Assembly (NCBI GenBank): GCA_028554795.2
Contig: JAPYKE020000263.1
Span: 2,125,001-2,189,000, forward strand
Source: Sinohyriopsis cumingii
Lineage: Eukaryota; Mollusca; Bivalvia; Unionida; Unionidae
Length of the DNA: 64,000 nucleotides
Direction: 5' to 3'
Position numbers and translations under genes: made by a program. The notes under the pieces are model-generated. The model worked only from the letters and a program-made list of their open reading frames with translations, did not search any database and was not told the origin of the DNA. This document shows positions 46,001 to 55,104 of this stretch, piece by piece (position 1 is the stretch's first letter; each line of letters opens with the position of its first letter).

Positions 46001-46957
46001 CTATACTGGAACGCGTCGCCACTGATTGTCTTTACGTCGTATCAGTTTGAGGACAGGCATGACCCGTCGTGCAAGGGTACGTAACGGACTAAATCGAGCC
46101 AGTTCTTGCTTGGACAAGTCCAGTAAACTTTGTAACATGCCCGATCTTTCTTGGACTTTGATTTTGGGAGAAGGTACTTTGTGAGCAGCAGCCACTGCCA
46201 CTAAATTGGAGGGTCCTGCCACTGGGGAAGTTCTTTTTGGGGTCATCAACGGAGAAGTTCTTGGTGTGATCAACGTCTCCAAGTACTCTTCAGTTCTTGG
46301 TGTCATCAACGGAGAAGTGGATGAACGTGAGGCTGCCGGAGACGTAGTCACCGCTGTGGCAGGTCGTGGTTTGCGAGTGTAAGGTTGCGTCCTAGCCGAA
46401 GAAGAAGTGCCTCTCTTGCGACTAGTTTTCTTCTGTGGACTTTTCTTTTTCTGGGGACTTTTTCTCTGTTTCTTTTTCTGGGGGCTTCTTTTCTTTTTCC
46501 GGGGTGGTGTCTGGTAAGAGGAGGGTCCCGCCACTGGAGAAGTTCTTCTTCTTGGGGACCTGGTCTTTTTCTTATTCTTGGAACTTCGTTGGACTTTTTT
46601 CTTGGGTATAACTTTGGGGGCATTAGGTTCCCATCTAAAGAGAGAGCGAATGATGACCCCTCCAAGAGTACGGCACCCTCCAGGTTTCAAAATGATTTGT
46701 TTTTTGGTTTGAGTGTCGATGCGGGGATCGGCCAGTTGGACCAAAGCGACTTTGTTTCGATCGAAAAAGCGTTTGGTTTGATGAGGAATCTGAATGATTC
46801 CTTGGAGTATTTGACGTGCCGTCACCGTGAACCATCGTAAGACTTCTTTGAGACTAGCTTCTAAGACACGAGCTCGTATTTGTGGATTTTTTTCTCGACT
46901 GATGCCATACAAGGCACGAATCAATTTGACGGGAAGATGCGGCTGAAGGGACGTCAT
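46001..46957 (-). CDS. pX-like core protein A with long basic tail
   Basis: ATG 46957 is chosen because it lies about 40 nt below a TATA box (46996-47003); the frame itself is open further upstream into the ATPase gene. The first 110 residues (LVKLIRALYGISREKNPQIR type helices, ARQILQGIIQIPHQTKRFFD, KKQIILKPGG) parallel core protein B block by block, so the two are tandem paralogues. The remaining 200 residues are very basic and Ser/Pro/Lys-rich (SPQKKKQRKSPQKKKSPQKK), like a histone-tail or protamine, which suggests DNA packaging. Two repeats of TSPLMTP occur near residue 230. Intact, 318 residues. Confidence 0.65.
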   Translation of the reverse strand: MTSLQPHLPVKLIRALYGISREKNPQIRARVLEASLKEVLRWFTVTARQILQGIIQIPHQTKRFFDRNKVALVQLADPRIDTQTKKQIILKPGGCRTLGGVIIRSLFRWEPNAPKVIPKKKVQRSSKNKKKTRSPRRRTSPVAGPSSYQTPPRKKKRSPQKKKQRKSPQKKKSPQKKTSRKRGTSSSARTQPYTRKPRPATAVTTSPAASRSSTSPLMTPRTEEYLETLITPRTSPLMTPKRTSPVAGPSNLVAVAAAHKVPSPKIKVQERSGMLQSLLDLSKQELARFSPLRTLARRVMPVLKLIRRKDNQWRRVPV

Positions 46958-46995
46958 GTTGACGTTGTGTGAGACAGACGAAAAAGGGTCTGAGG

Positions 46996-47003
46996 TTTTT
47001 ATA
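46996..47003 (-). promoter_or_regulatory. TATA box of core protein A
   Basis: Minus-strand TATAAAAA, about 40 nt above the chosen ATG. Confidence 0.6.
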
Positions 47004-47025
47004 GATTTTTTTATGTGGAGTGAAA

Positions 47026-47754
47026 TTAAGTCGAGGAGGGAGACGTGTACAGGACAGGCCCTCCGTCTTGGCACCAGTGGTGAAACAAGTGGGTACGAAA
47101 TCGCAAATCCTCGGGGGTTGTAGGTTTCAAATCGACGAGTAAATAGGCGTGTGGAGTTTGAGTGGCATCGTCGTACGCCTGAGTCAGCCAAGGCGTTCCT
47201 AACTGTTTGGCTAAGACTTGCACTTGCGATTTATCTCGAGGGCTTTTAAACAAGACCACGTAATGCGCATTGAGACTGATGGTGCGATGGGCTTTACTTT
47301 GTTGAAACAAATTTTGGGTGATGTAAACGACACTGGCATTACGGTGATGCCCTTTGCGCGTAAACCACAGTTTAATTTCTTCTTCGTCTTCTCCTAACAT
47401 GTCGTCGAAAATAACCAAATGGGTTTGACGGGAGTCAGAGACGATGCCGTCGTCTTCTTTAGGAATGCCTTCCACAAACACGATGGAATCGCCTTGACTT
47501 TCTCTCAAGAGGCTGTACGCCGATTGCCACTCTTTGTAACACCACACGATCCGTTGAAGTGGCCGATCGATCAAATGATGTTTATGTTCGATCAAACGTT
47601 TGACGAATTCGGTTTTGCCTGAACCGCTAGGTCCAGCAATGAGCATGTTAAAGGGATGGCGAAAATACAAAGCCTCCCAACTGGCACGATCTAAGTGTTC
47701 GTCGATGACTTTGACAGTAGAGGAAGAGGGAGCAGAGACAGCAGAGGTAGCCAT
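47026..47754 (-). CDS. FtsK/HerA-type genome packaging ATPase
   Basis: From ATG 47754 the 242-residue protein has a Walker A motif GPSGSGKT (residues 41-48), Walker B LVIFDDM (113-119) and a sensor-like YITQNLF (144-150). These identify the A32/FtsK-like packaging ATPase of Polintons and related viruses, which translocates DNA into the capsid. The ATG is preferred over the upstream start of the open frame (47859) because it lies below a TATA box at 47801-47810. Length is normal and the frame is intact. Confidence 0.92.
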   Translation of the reverse strand: MATSAVSAPSSSTVKVIDEHLDRASWEALYFRHPFNMLIAGPSGSGKTEFVKRLIEHKHHLIDRPLQRIVWCYKEWQSAYSLLRESQGDSIVFVEGIPKEDDGIVSDSRQTHLVIFDDMLGEDEEEIKLWFTRKGHHRNASVVYITQNLFQQSKAHRTISLNAHYVVLFKSPRDKSQVQVLAKQLGTPWLTQAYDDATQTPHAYLLVDLKPTTPEDLRFRTHLFHHWCQDGGPVLYTSPSST

Positions 47755-47800
47755 AGTGTGAGAAATGTCACTTGTGACACGAAAACAAACAAGACAAGAG

Positions 47801-47810
47801 TTTATATACT
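47801..47810 (-). promoter_or_regulatory. TATA box of the ATPase gene
   Basis: Minus-strand AGTATATAAA about 50 nt above the ATPase ATG. Confidence 0.65.
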
Positions 47811-47836
47811 TTTTCAGAACACGTTTATTGAATGTT

Positions 47837-48208
47837 TCAAACATGAATACGAAAGACAAAAATACATAAAAGCCAAAGGCTTAAGTACAAGGATAAAAGG
47901 CACATGATAACCATTAACGTGGAATAAACACAAGTGTCTGTACAACAACATGTTTTGGGTAATGTTCTAACCAGTTCTATAGTAGGGGGTAAGGTCACAC
48001 AAGTGTCCTCCCGAAAGGGTCTTTCAGGCCTGTCCACGACAGTCCCGTCCTGTGTGACGGGTTCTTCTGGCACCGTCACTTCCACAGGTTGAAAAGTAAC
48101 TTTTTTCCTTGAACAACTCTCGTGCATACTGGGCCACTTCTTGGGTCCAAGCCTCAAAATCCCATTCTTCCCAGGCACGGACATCTGTCCAATGGGGATG
48201 TAAGTCAC
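47837..48208 (-). CDS. Small protein with C-terminal membrane anchor
   Basis: The frame ends in a strong hydrophobic helix (LMVIMCLLSLYLSLWLLCIF) next to a Cys cluster (CCCTDTC). The N-terminal side is polar and Pro-rich (VPEEPVTQ). The start is uncertain (ATG 48208, 48184 or later) because the frame overlaps the gene at 48024-48347. A tail-anchored membrane protein is the best description; function unknown. Confidence 0.5.
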   Translation of the reverse strand: MTYIPIGQMSVPGKNGILRLGPKKWPSMHESCSRKKVTFQPVEVTVPEEPVTQDGTVVDRPERPFREDTCVTLPPTIELVRTLPKTCCCTDTCVYSTLMVIMCLLSLYLSLWLLCIFVFRIHV

Positions 48209-48347
48209 AAGCTACACACACATCGTCATACACGTCTTGGGTAGCTAAAAGTTGACGAATCTTTTTTTCCTGTTGAGGTCGAGAAGTATCCAGATGAAAC
48301 CGCAAGGCTTTGAGCAAAAGGAGTTTTTCGTGACCATTTAAGGCCAT
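48024..48347 (-). CDS. Unrecognised small acidic protein
   Basis: ATG 48347 opens ALNGHEKLLLLKALRFHLDT followed by an acidic Trp-rich part (RAWEEWDFEAWTQEVAQYAR). 107 residues. The start overlaps the end of the upstream gene (48338-48562) by 10 nt, and a TATA-like box at about 48573-48582 could serve this region. Function unknown. Confidence 0.5.
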   Translation of the reverse strand: MALNGHEKLLLLKALRFHLDTSRPQQEKKIRQLLATQDVYDDVCVACDLHPHWTDVRAWEEWDFEAWTQEVAQYARELFKEKSYFSTCGSDGARRTRHTGRDCRGQA

Positions 48348-48562
48348 TGAGGTGGTAAGTACTGATCGTAAAGAGTCCACAAAAAATCGGCTGGTAAACG
48401 AAATCCCAGAAAACAAGTCACTAAGACACACACCACTTGTCGACCCAAACTGAATGGATACAGTTCTTGTAATAATCGATGGTAATGATCCACAGTTTGA
48501 ATATGGTCATTGAGTTCCTTCCACGGAATCTGTTCAATGACATGTGACATAAGTCGTGGCAT
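48338..48562 (-). CDS. Unrecognised small protein
   Basis: 74 residues from ATG 48562 (or 48550), including EQIPWKELNDHIQTVDHYHR and a moderately hydrophobic centre with VVCVLVTCFLGF. It lies between the MDTLQENI family and the next small gene, overlapping both slightly. No domain recognised. Confidence 0.45.
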   Translation of the reverse strand: MPRLMSHVIEQIPWKELNDHIQTVDHYHRLLQELYPFSLGRQVVCVLVTCFLGFRLPADFLWTLYDQYLPPQWP

Positions 48563-49024
48563 GGCAGCCTGTTTTTATATTCTCTTTTTTTAGGATGCAA
48601 TACACGTACTTTCTAGCCAGAGATCTTCGTTCTCCAGTAGGGAATTTAAATGTTACATACTGTAACCGAAACGTCAGAGTTCGTTTAGAAGTTTCGTCTT
48701 CCGCTAAGCAGATTCCACGTAACAAATGTTGGTAATCCTTTAACTCGTCTTCCTCAAAGCGTTGCAGTAGGTGAATCTCGAAGTAACCAAAATTATGAAC
48801 ATGTACATCATTGGCGACCTCAAAGTTTTGAACAATGTCTGCCCATTAAAACAATTTCTGACGAATCAGTTTTCTTATACCATTCAGGTACCAGTAGTTA
48901 AAGATCTGGTGACGTAACGGATGCAATTGTTCTTTACGTTTGACTTGTATTTTGACCAGCTCTCGGTAAATCCTTTCTCTCAACTCCTCAGGCAAGCCCA
49001 AAATGTTCTCTTGTAAAGTATCCA
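48534..49024 (-). pseudogene. MDTLQENI-family protein, copy 3, with in-frame TAA
   Basis: The start MDTLQENILGLPEELRERIY parallels copies 1 and 2. The frame meets a TAA at 48848-48846, at the place where copy 1 has HWTDID. After it the same frame continues with DELKDYQHLLRGICLAEDET, matching copy 1 (EELTNYQHLLRNVDLVKEET), to a stop at 48534. So copy 3 is a full-length paralogue carrying one nonsense codon. The 'LP.EL.ERIYREL' helix is weakly like an F-box; function unknown. Confidence 0.65.
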
Positions 49025-49260
49025 TAAGTATATACACTGTTTTTGGAATCCTTGGGTGGTGGCCAATAGCCTCGTTTAACTTTGTGCCTAATGTAATATC
49101 CACTCATAATCAGTCTTCTTGTACTTTGGAACAGAGCATAATTTAAAAACTGTTGAATAACTTTGCGTTTGCGTTTCACTTGTATTTTGATCAGTTCTCG
49201 GTAAATGCGTTCTCTCAATTCCAGAGGCAAGGCACGAATGTTCTCTTGTAAAGTATCCAT
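48988..49260 (-). CDS. MDTLQENI-family protein, copy 2 (short)
   Basis: 90 residues: MDTLQENIRALPLELRERIY and REL..KIQVKRK as in the other copies, then a divergent basic tail that runs into the start of copy 3 in another frame. It looks like a partial tandem duplication truncated after the first helix region. Function unknown. Confidence 0.5.
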   Translation of the reverse strand: MDTLQENIRALPLELRERIYRELIKIQVKRKRKVIQQFLNYALFQSTRRLIMSGYYIRHKVKRGYWPPPKDSKNSVYTYGYFTREHFGLA

Positions 49261-49272
49261 GAATAGGTCATA

Positions 49273-49728
49273 CTAAATCCTCTTTGGTCTGACACAAGAC
49301 ATGTACTGTTTGCACAGACATGGTTTTAATTCATTGTCGAATCTAAATCGTTTAGTTACTAATTTACACGTTACAATTCGTTCAGAAGTTTCCTCTTTCA
49401 CTAAGTCGACATTGCGTAAAAGATGTTGGTAATTCGTTAACTCTTCCTCTGGAATTCGATGCAGTACGTTTACAATGTAGTAGATAGAATCATCCACAGC
49501 AAACCATTCCTTTTTAAAACCAGGGGGTCGTTGATCAATGTCTGTCCAATGGAACACTTTCAACTCAATCAGTCCTTGTATAGCCTGAAGGTACCAGTGG
49601 TTCAAACACCGGTGACGTAACGGATGCAATTGTTCTTTACGTTTCACTTGTATTTTGACCAGCTCTCGGTAAATGCGTTCTTTCAACTCCACAGGCAAAG
49701 CACGAATGTTCTCTTGTAAAGTATCCAT
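49273..49728 (-). CDS. MDTLQENI-family protein, copy 1 (intact)
   Basis: 151 residues, the only uninterrupted full-length copy. It starts MDTLQENIRALPVELKERIY, has a helical basic segment (VKIQVKRKEQLHPLRHRC), then a C-terminal part with EELTNYQHLLRNVDLVKEET and YMSCVRPKRI at the end. The N-terminal 'LPxELxxxIYxxL' resembles an F-box or similar ubiquitin-ligase adaptor helix, a weak comparison only. It lies directly below the BIR genes and may be part of a host-interaction block. Confidence 0.6.
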   Translation of the reverse strand: MDTLQENIRALPVELKERIYRELVKIQVKRKEQLHPLRHRCLNHWYLQAIQGLIELKVFHWTDIDQRPPGFKKEWFAVDDSIYYIVNVLHRIPEEELTNYQHLLRNVDLVKEETSERIVTCKLVTKRFRFDNELKPCLCKQYMSCVRPKRI

Positions 49729-49750
49729 GAACAGATTATGGTAAGTTACT

Positions 49751-50389
49751 TCAATGTCTCGGTCCCACTAAGGGTAAGTAATGACAATTCGGTGACCATC
49801 GAGCATGTTCTACGTAGGCCGAATCTTGCGGTTCCCAGTGGTGAAGTGACACACCGCAACTGAAGCACTTGACTTTATCTCCTTCGCCCAAGTAGAAAAA
49901 TCCGGCTCTGGCTAATTCTTCGGGGGTCGGTCCTCCCAGATACTTAGGCCATTTTCCTTTGAACGATTGAAGACGATTTTCAAAGTCGCAGTATTCCGAC
50001 AAACGCACAGGAAACGAATATTCGTCTTTCACAGGTTCGTTTCGATGAGGGTTGGGTGACATGAACAGGAGTTTGCTCAGGGCTGGATGACATCCGTAGG
50101 GGGGTAGACGTGAAGGTGAACATTCCCCTTTAAAACGAAACCCAGTAAAATGTCCAAGAGGACGAGCGGCATGGCTTTCGCATCCCTCAGGTTTGACACG
50201 CACAGCATCACTTTCCATGATACGGGTAGTGACACTAAAGTTCCCATGATGCTTTACGGCATCGCTCAGGTCACAACGTACAGCATCGTACCCATCGCAA
50301 GGCTCACAATCGCATTCCACTTCCGAAGCCTCACACTTGAATTGTGCCTTTCTAAACAACTTGTTTTGTGTTTCTCTGAAAGTATTCAT
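49751..50389 (-). CDS. BIR-domain (IAP-like) protein A
   Basis: 212 residues. The C-terminal half (about 126-205) is a single BIR domain: 'GGPTPEELARAGFFYLGEGD' and zinc ligands Cys175, Cys178, His195, Cys202 with the canonical C-x2-C-x16-H-x6-C spacing, and the conserved Trp-Glu (HHWEPQD). The N-terminal 110 residues are Cys/Asp-rich and unfamiliar. No RING is present. Related proteins in large DNA viruses block caspases or ubiquitin-dependent cell death; that role is inferred here. It has its own TATA box at 50441-50452, which overlaps the 3' end of the other BIR gene. Confidence 0.85.
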   Translation of the reverse strand: MNTFRETQNKLFRKAQFKCEASEVECDCEPCDGYDAVRCDLSDAVKHHGNFSVTTRIMESDAVRVKPEGCESHAARPLGHFTGFRFKGECSPSRLPPYGCHPALSKLLFMSPNPHRNEPVKDEYSFPVRLSEYCDFENRLQSFKGKWPKYLGGPTPEELARAGFFYLGEGDKVKCFSCGVSLHHWEPQDSAYVEHARWSPNCHYLPLVGPRH

Positions 50390-50440
50390 CTTGTTCGCTC
50401 GGTCTTGGTAGTCACAATGAACTATCGATCTTGACCATAG

Positions 50441-50452
50441 CCCCTTTTTATA
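50441..50452 (-). promoter_or_regulatory. TATA box of BIR protein A
   Basis: Minus-strand TATAAAAAGGGG about 52 nt above the ATG at 50389; the stop codon TAG of BIR protein B (50448-50450) lies within it. Confidence 0.65.
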
Positions 50453-50906
50453 CTAGTCGCAATGCAGTCTCCAGCTTGTACATCGTTCCTTTTTTACGTT
50501 TTTTATGTCTTGTTTTGGAACGTACCGTCTCTAAGGTACCGTCAACATTGTACCGTAGTGTGATGGGTGGAAAGGCCATAGAAAGGTAAGGGCAGTGCGG
50601 AGACCATCGAGTATGTTCTAGAATAGCTGAATCTTTATAGATACATAGATCCATTCGTAACTTCAGTCCGCAAGCGAAACACTGTACCTCGTATCCCAAT
50701 CCTGACTCAGGTCCCAAGTAGACAAATCCTGTTCTAGCTAAAGCATGCGAAGAAGGTAATCCTTCCCTATCCGTAGGCCATTTCTGAAACGTGTCCAATC
50801 GACGGGCACAATCACAATAGTCAGGTAAGAAGACTGGAAAATGGTAGGGTTTGAACTTGGAGTTCTCATCGGGTTTCTCACTCGATTCTTGCTGTGGCGA
50901 AGTCAT
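50448..50906 (-). CDS. BIR-domain (IAP-like) protein B
   Basis: 152 residues with one BIR domain at about 22-110: 'FLPDYCDCARRLDTFQKWP', ALARTGFVYLGPE, then Cys76, Cys79, His98, Cys105. The C-H spacing is 18 instead of 16, and the usual Trp after the second Cys is replaced (RMDLCIYKD), so peptide binding may differ. A basic tail (KTRHKKRKKG) follows. It lies 24 nt below the polymerase stop. The two BIR proteins share the layout 'F-P-V-x-L-x-[DE]-Y-C-D' and 'H-[AT]-R-W-S-P', so they are probably old duplicates. Confidence 0.82.
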   Translation of the reverse strand: MTSPQQESSEKPDENSKFKPYHFPVFLPDYCDCARRLDTFQKWPTDREGLPSSHALARTGFVYLGPESGLGYEVQCFACGLKLRMDLCIYKDSAILEHTRWSPHCPYLSMAFPPITLRYNVDGTLETVRSKTRHKKRKKGTMYKLETALRLV

Positions 50907-50929
50907 CCTTCTAGCGGGTGACTATCCTC

Positions 50930-53900
50930 TTACAACCAATGTTTTATACCAACGTGTCCATACGGTAAGGTGAAATGATTGGGAAGTCGCACTCGCTTCT
51001 GGTACACGATTTGATAGACTTTTTCCAAGGGCCGACTGACGATGTGGTGAGTGGGTAAACGTACAATCTTGTTCGGTTGATAGGTGGTCACTTTAAAGTG
51101 TTCATCCTCTCCCGATTGCAAGGCTTCTTTCAATACCCCAAAGTTGACCACTCGACTGGTACGATAGTTCAGAGTCAGTCCTTTCACTTTGCACGTCGTG
51201 TGCACTTCTCTTTGTTTGTCCCGGTATTCGTAGCCGTAATTTTTGGGACCGCCACTGACGAAACGTAGAATCTTGTCGTCGGGATGCTCGTCTGTCCAGG
51301 CTCCTAAACGGTCTCCTTCGATGTTAGGGTGCTGTTGACTTGGGTGATGGATGTAAATGCAACTGTCCGTGTCAAAGTACAGGATGCGTTCTCCTAACAG
51401 TTCTAAAGCTTCGTACAATTTTAAGCGAGCATGGGCTGTCACGTAAGCCGCAATGATGACATTTCCAAAAGGGTCGTCTTGTACAAAGTCCAGATCTTCT
51501 TCGTAATTGACCAAGATCAAATCCTCACGAACGACGTCCACGTGTTTCATGTATTTGGTTTTGTCGTGAATCATCTGGAAGTAGCGGGAAGGTTCTGTCA
51601 AATACTCCGTCTTGGGTAAACACGGTCGTTGTGCCATTTTACCCCACAAGCAATTTAACATCACTTTGGCAAACGATCGCCTGCCTTCGTTTTTCTCGAT
51701 GTGGTCTAAAGAGATGCCTTTTTGTTCATAGTATTTCTCTTTGAATTGTATTTGGTCTTCGGGAGTGTGACACCAGGACGGATAGCCGCTGGCTTCTTGC
51801 TTCAGTTTCAAAAAGGCATCCACGTAGTCGGCGAAAATGCCTTTCTGCGTGGGGTCACCCTTGTGGTATTGTTGTGTCTTGGGAAAGTGGCAAATTTCGT
51901 ACACTTCTAACAGTTGGTATCCCATGTCCATAGCTTTGAACAATTCTACTCTGACCCAGGTTCCCGTCAAGGCACGTTCTTCCTGGGTGTGCTGACAAGG
52001 TTGGTCTTGGTTGCACGTTTCGGCACAAGTACGGCACAAGGGAAAGATCAGTTTGCCTTGACAATGGTGAGGTAAGACGGGATGGTATAGGTTCGTGGGA
52101 GGCAAAACTTTACACTTGATCAAGCCTTCGTATTGTCGAATGTTTTTCAGGTCGATGTGTTCCGTCAGCAATTGTGGGTGCCCTACAGGAAAGCGACAAT
52201 ATTTGCACACGTAGGGATACAGCGAACACACGTCCAAGTATTTGATTTCTTCTCCTTTCTCTTCGTCGGCTTGGTACAGCAAACAGGTGGCATTGGTCCT
52301 TCCTCCGTACAAACTATCCCTCGGGTTCAGCGGGTCCATGAACTGGTAACTTTCCACGAGGCATTTAAACTCGGGATCGGTTTTCATACGGTGATCGTAC
52401 TCGTGTTCCCACATTTCCACCACTTGGTATCCTTCCTGTTCCAACTTTAAGCGCCGCTGACATGTGTCCTGGTATAAGTCTTCCATGGTTCGTTGCAAAA
52501 ACTGATTTTTAGTGCCACGGTCAGGGTAACAAACGGAACATCCGTGAAATAAGCAACCGTTAAACTCGTACACGATCTTGGGGTTTTCTAAGTCCCAGCC
52601 ATCTACCGAATACGTTCCGATTGTCTTTTCACCCCCTCCGTTGCGAGCATGCTGAATCCACTTGTCTTCCTTGTCGCACAAGTAATGTAACCAAAGTAGG
52701 GCTTTGACCGAGTATTGACGTTTGACATAGTGGGTCGTTTGAGGGCTGATGACAGCTACGGTGTTTTCAGGCATGAATCGTTGTCGATACATTAAGGAAC
52801 ACGCTTTGGCAATGGTGCAAGCTTTTTTCAAAGGATCGACCCCTCCGTGTTCCATGAACAGTTCTCGAAATTTTCCACAGCAACGCCGTAAAATGTCCAC
52901 GTCGGAACGACAATACTTTAGCATTTCTTCCTGAAAGTCGAAAGGGTCCGAGGCGTGAGCCTGGTACCAAGCGTAGAAAGCTTCTCGTTGTTCGGTACGC
53001 ATGTTGTCGGGGTCGTAATAGTGAGCCTCAGGTAAATGGGGTAGAACGGCGTGTTGATTGGCTTCCGTATTGAAAAAGTGTGGAAAGTACCCTTTAGCCA
53101 TTTCTGTCATTCCAAACGTTTTAGGCATTCGACTCAAAGGCATGGCCAAATAGCTCATTGAATCTTTAAACTGTACTTGTCCCACTTGCATGAAAATGAT
53201 TTTGGCTCCGTTCAAAGTCACTTTAGGACGCTCGGTGCCTTGTTCCGTATATTATCTCAAAAGAAACTGTCCATCGTATCCGGAGAAATTGTGAGCCATC
53301 ACCGTGGCATGACGATGACAATCTCCGTAACGTTCGATGTCCTCTTGGCTCCACGTCTTGTCGATGGGGTCTACGACCCATTGGGCAAAATCGGCTAACG
53401 TGTTCGGTCCCCGAAAGATTTTTTCACGCCCTCCAGGAATCTTGCTGCAGTGAGGGCAATGACTGAAGATAGGTTCTTGAATGCACTTCTCGCACGCTCG
53501 ATGAGCCACGCAGAAATTAGGAATGTGAATGCCAGTCTCTTGCATGCATTCGAAATCAAAAAAGATGAAATTGCCTTTCTTCTTGTGACCGTCCTCTTTC
53601 TCTGGTGGGGGTTGGTATTTTTGCACGTAGCATTGGTGTTCCAAGTCCACGATGTGGTGACAAATGTGACATTTTTTCTTTCCTCGACATACGTGTGCCT
53701 TGGCCTTATTGGTAAGTATGCCTTGTCCACAGGTAGGGCACAATCTCAGCAGTTGACAAGCACATTTCTTCTGTGAACCTTGTGTTTTCAAATGTTGTTG
53801 GTAACAGGTAGGGCTGACAAACGTGCGCAGACAAGTTGAACAAGGCACTGGTCCTTCGCTCAGACAGGGTGGAGAGGCCAAACATCCTGGGCATTTCATT

Positions 53901-54970
53901 CCACAATGTTTGTGTTGCTCTCGATTATTATAACCACGGTCACATTTCTCACAGTAATATCTGTATCCCAGGAATCCGATGATAGTGGTAATGGTATCGA
54001 AATGGTCATCGTGATAATAAACATGAATGTATTTTCCGTCCTTAAAATCTTGGCCTCGAAACAACAGAGGTCCGCGCACTTCTTGAGGGTGCACTTTCAA
54101 GTTGTAGCGTGGAGCTAGGGCATCTTGCAATTTTTGCATCTCAGGAATGCCACAGGGTGCGTCTTTGGACAGGTCAGCTTGTTGCAACAGGAGTTCTGCT
54201 TCGTTTCGTTGTTTGGCTCGGTCCGATTGTCGAATAGTTTTCCAGGTTCTTTTCCATTCTGCCGTGTCGTTCTTGTTGGCATAGGTTCGTCCCACCACGA
54301 TGGCTCGAGCTAAACACATCTGGTCTTGAGGATTGTGAATTTGGACAAGGCTGCTCTTAATGCTGCGAAGCTCGTTCACCAATAACATCTTTTTGCGTCC
54401 GGTCCCTTGAGGAGGAGAGACGTGGGTCATGTCCAATGTGGCTTTTCCATCGGTGATGTCAAACTGGTCATTAGATTGTTGCACGTGTTGAATCTTGTCC
54501 ATGACTTTGGAAGCGGTCAATTCTGCAAGGGTGCTAAACTCGATCCAAACAGGGGATCTCAAACCGTCATGTTGTATGGAAAGTCTCAAGCGATCGTCTT
54601 CTTTGGGTTGACATTGTCGCTTGAGTGCGGTGAGCAAAGAATCCCACACCCCAGTGATGAACACTTCTGCTTTCTCTAACGGTACTTCAGCCTTGAAATC
54701 TTTAAACTTCACTGTGTATTTGTAAGCCGTGATTCTAAATTTTCTAGAGGAGCGCTTTTCGGTCTCTCGAATGGAATAGTATTTTTCAGGGTTGACTAAG
54801 GGTGGTGAACTTGGTTTAGAGGGTTCGGATTCTGGTTCACTCATGTCCTGTTCAAAATCACTGGCATGAATTTGTGCCAAGATTTCAGCCCTGGTACGAG
54901 GCGATAGATCACGTTTCTGCCTCTTACTTTCTTCTTCATCTTTCTTCTCGAATGAATAGGATCGTTTCAT
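50930..54970 (-). pseudogene. Protein-primed DNA polymerase B, one in-frame TAA
   Basis: Two frames in register, 54970-53252 (572 residues) and on to 50930 (763 residues from the next ATG-like codon), are divided by one TAA at 53254-53252. The first part has a zinc-binding region (several C-x2-C pairs at about 345-440), exonuclease motif I FFDFEC (471) and motif II HNFSGYDGQF (560). The second has exo III YCRSDVDIL (103-111), motif A YLDVCSLYPYV (D330), motif B KVMLNCLWGKMAQRP (K519) and motif C YFDTDS (617-620). Family members copy the linear genome by protein priming. The stop separates exonuclease motif II from the rest, so this copy should lack polymerase unless read through. TATA at 55017-55024. 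Confidence 0.92.
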
Positions 54971-55016
54971 CTTGAGTGCAAAACGTCAAATGACTCAAGT
55001 TTAAACACCATAGACT

Positions 55017-55050
55017 AATTTATAGTCATGGCAGACCAGCGTATATAAAA
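55017..55050. promoter_or_regulatory. Divergent promoter of polymerase and CCHC genes
   Basis: A minus-strand TATAAATT (55017-55024) serves the polymerase ATG at 54970. A plus-strand GTATATAAAAGGG (from 55041) serves the ATG at 55105. The two boxes are only 17 nt apart. Confidence 0.7.
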
Positions 55051-55104
55051 GGGTGTGTGTCTTGTCCTTTCACTATTCATTTCACTCTCAAGCCGAGCAC
55101 AACG

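Noticed and set aside
50099..50130. Fifth copy of the cassette promoter motif (GACGTGAAGGTGAACATTCC)
   Set aside because: It lies inside the BIR protein A coding sequence with several mismatches and no ORF start or TATA placed as in the cassettes, so it is probably coincidental.
53177..54679. Several plus-strand frames of 60-108 residues across the polymerase
   Set aside because: They are antisense shadows with no motifs or promoters.
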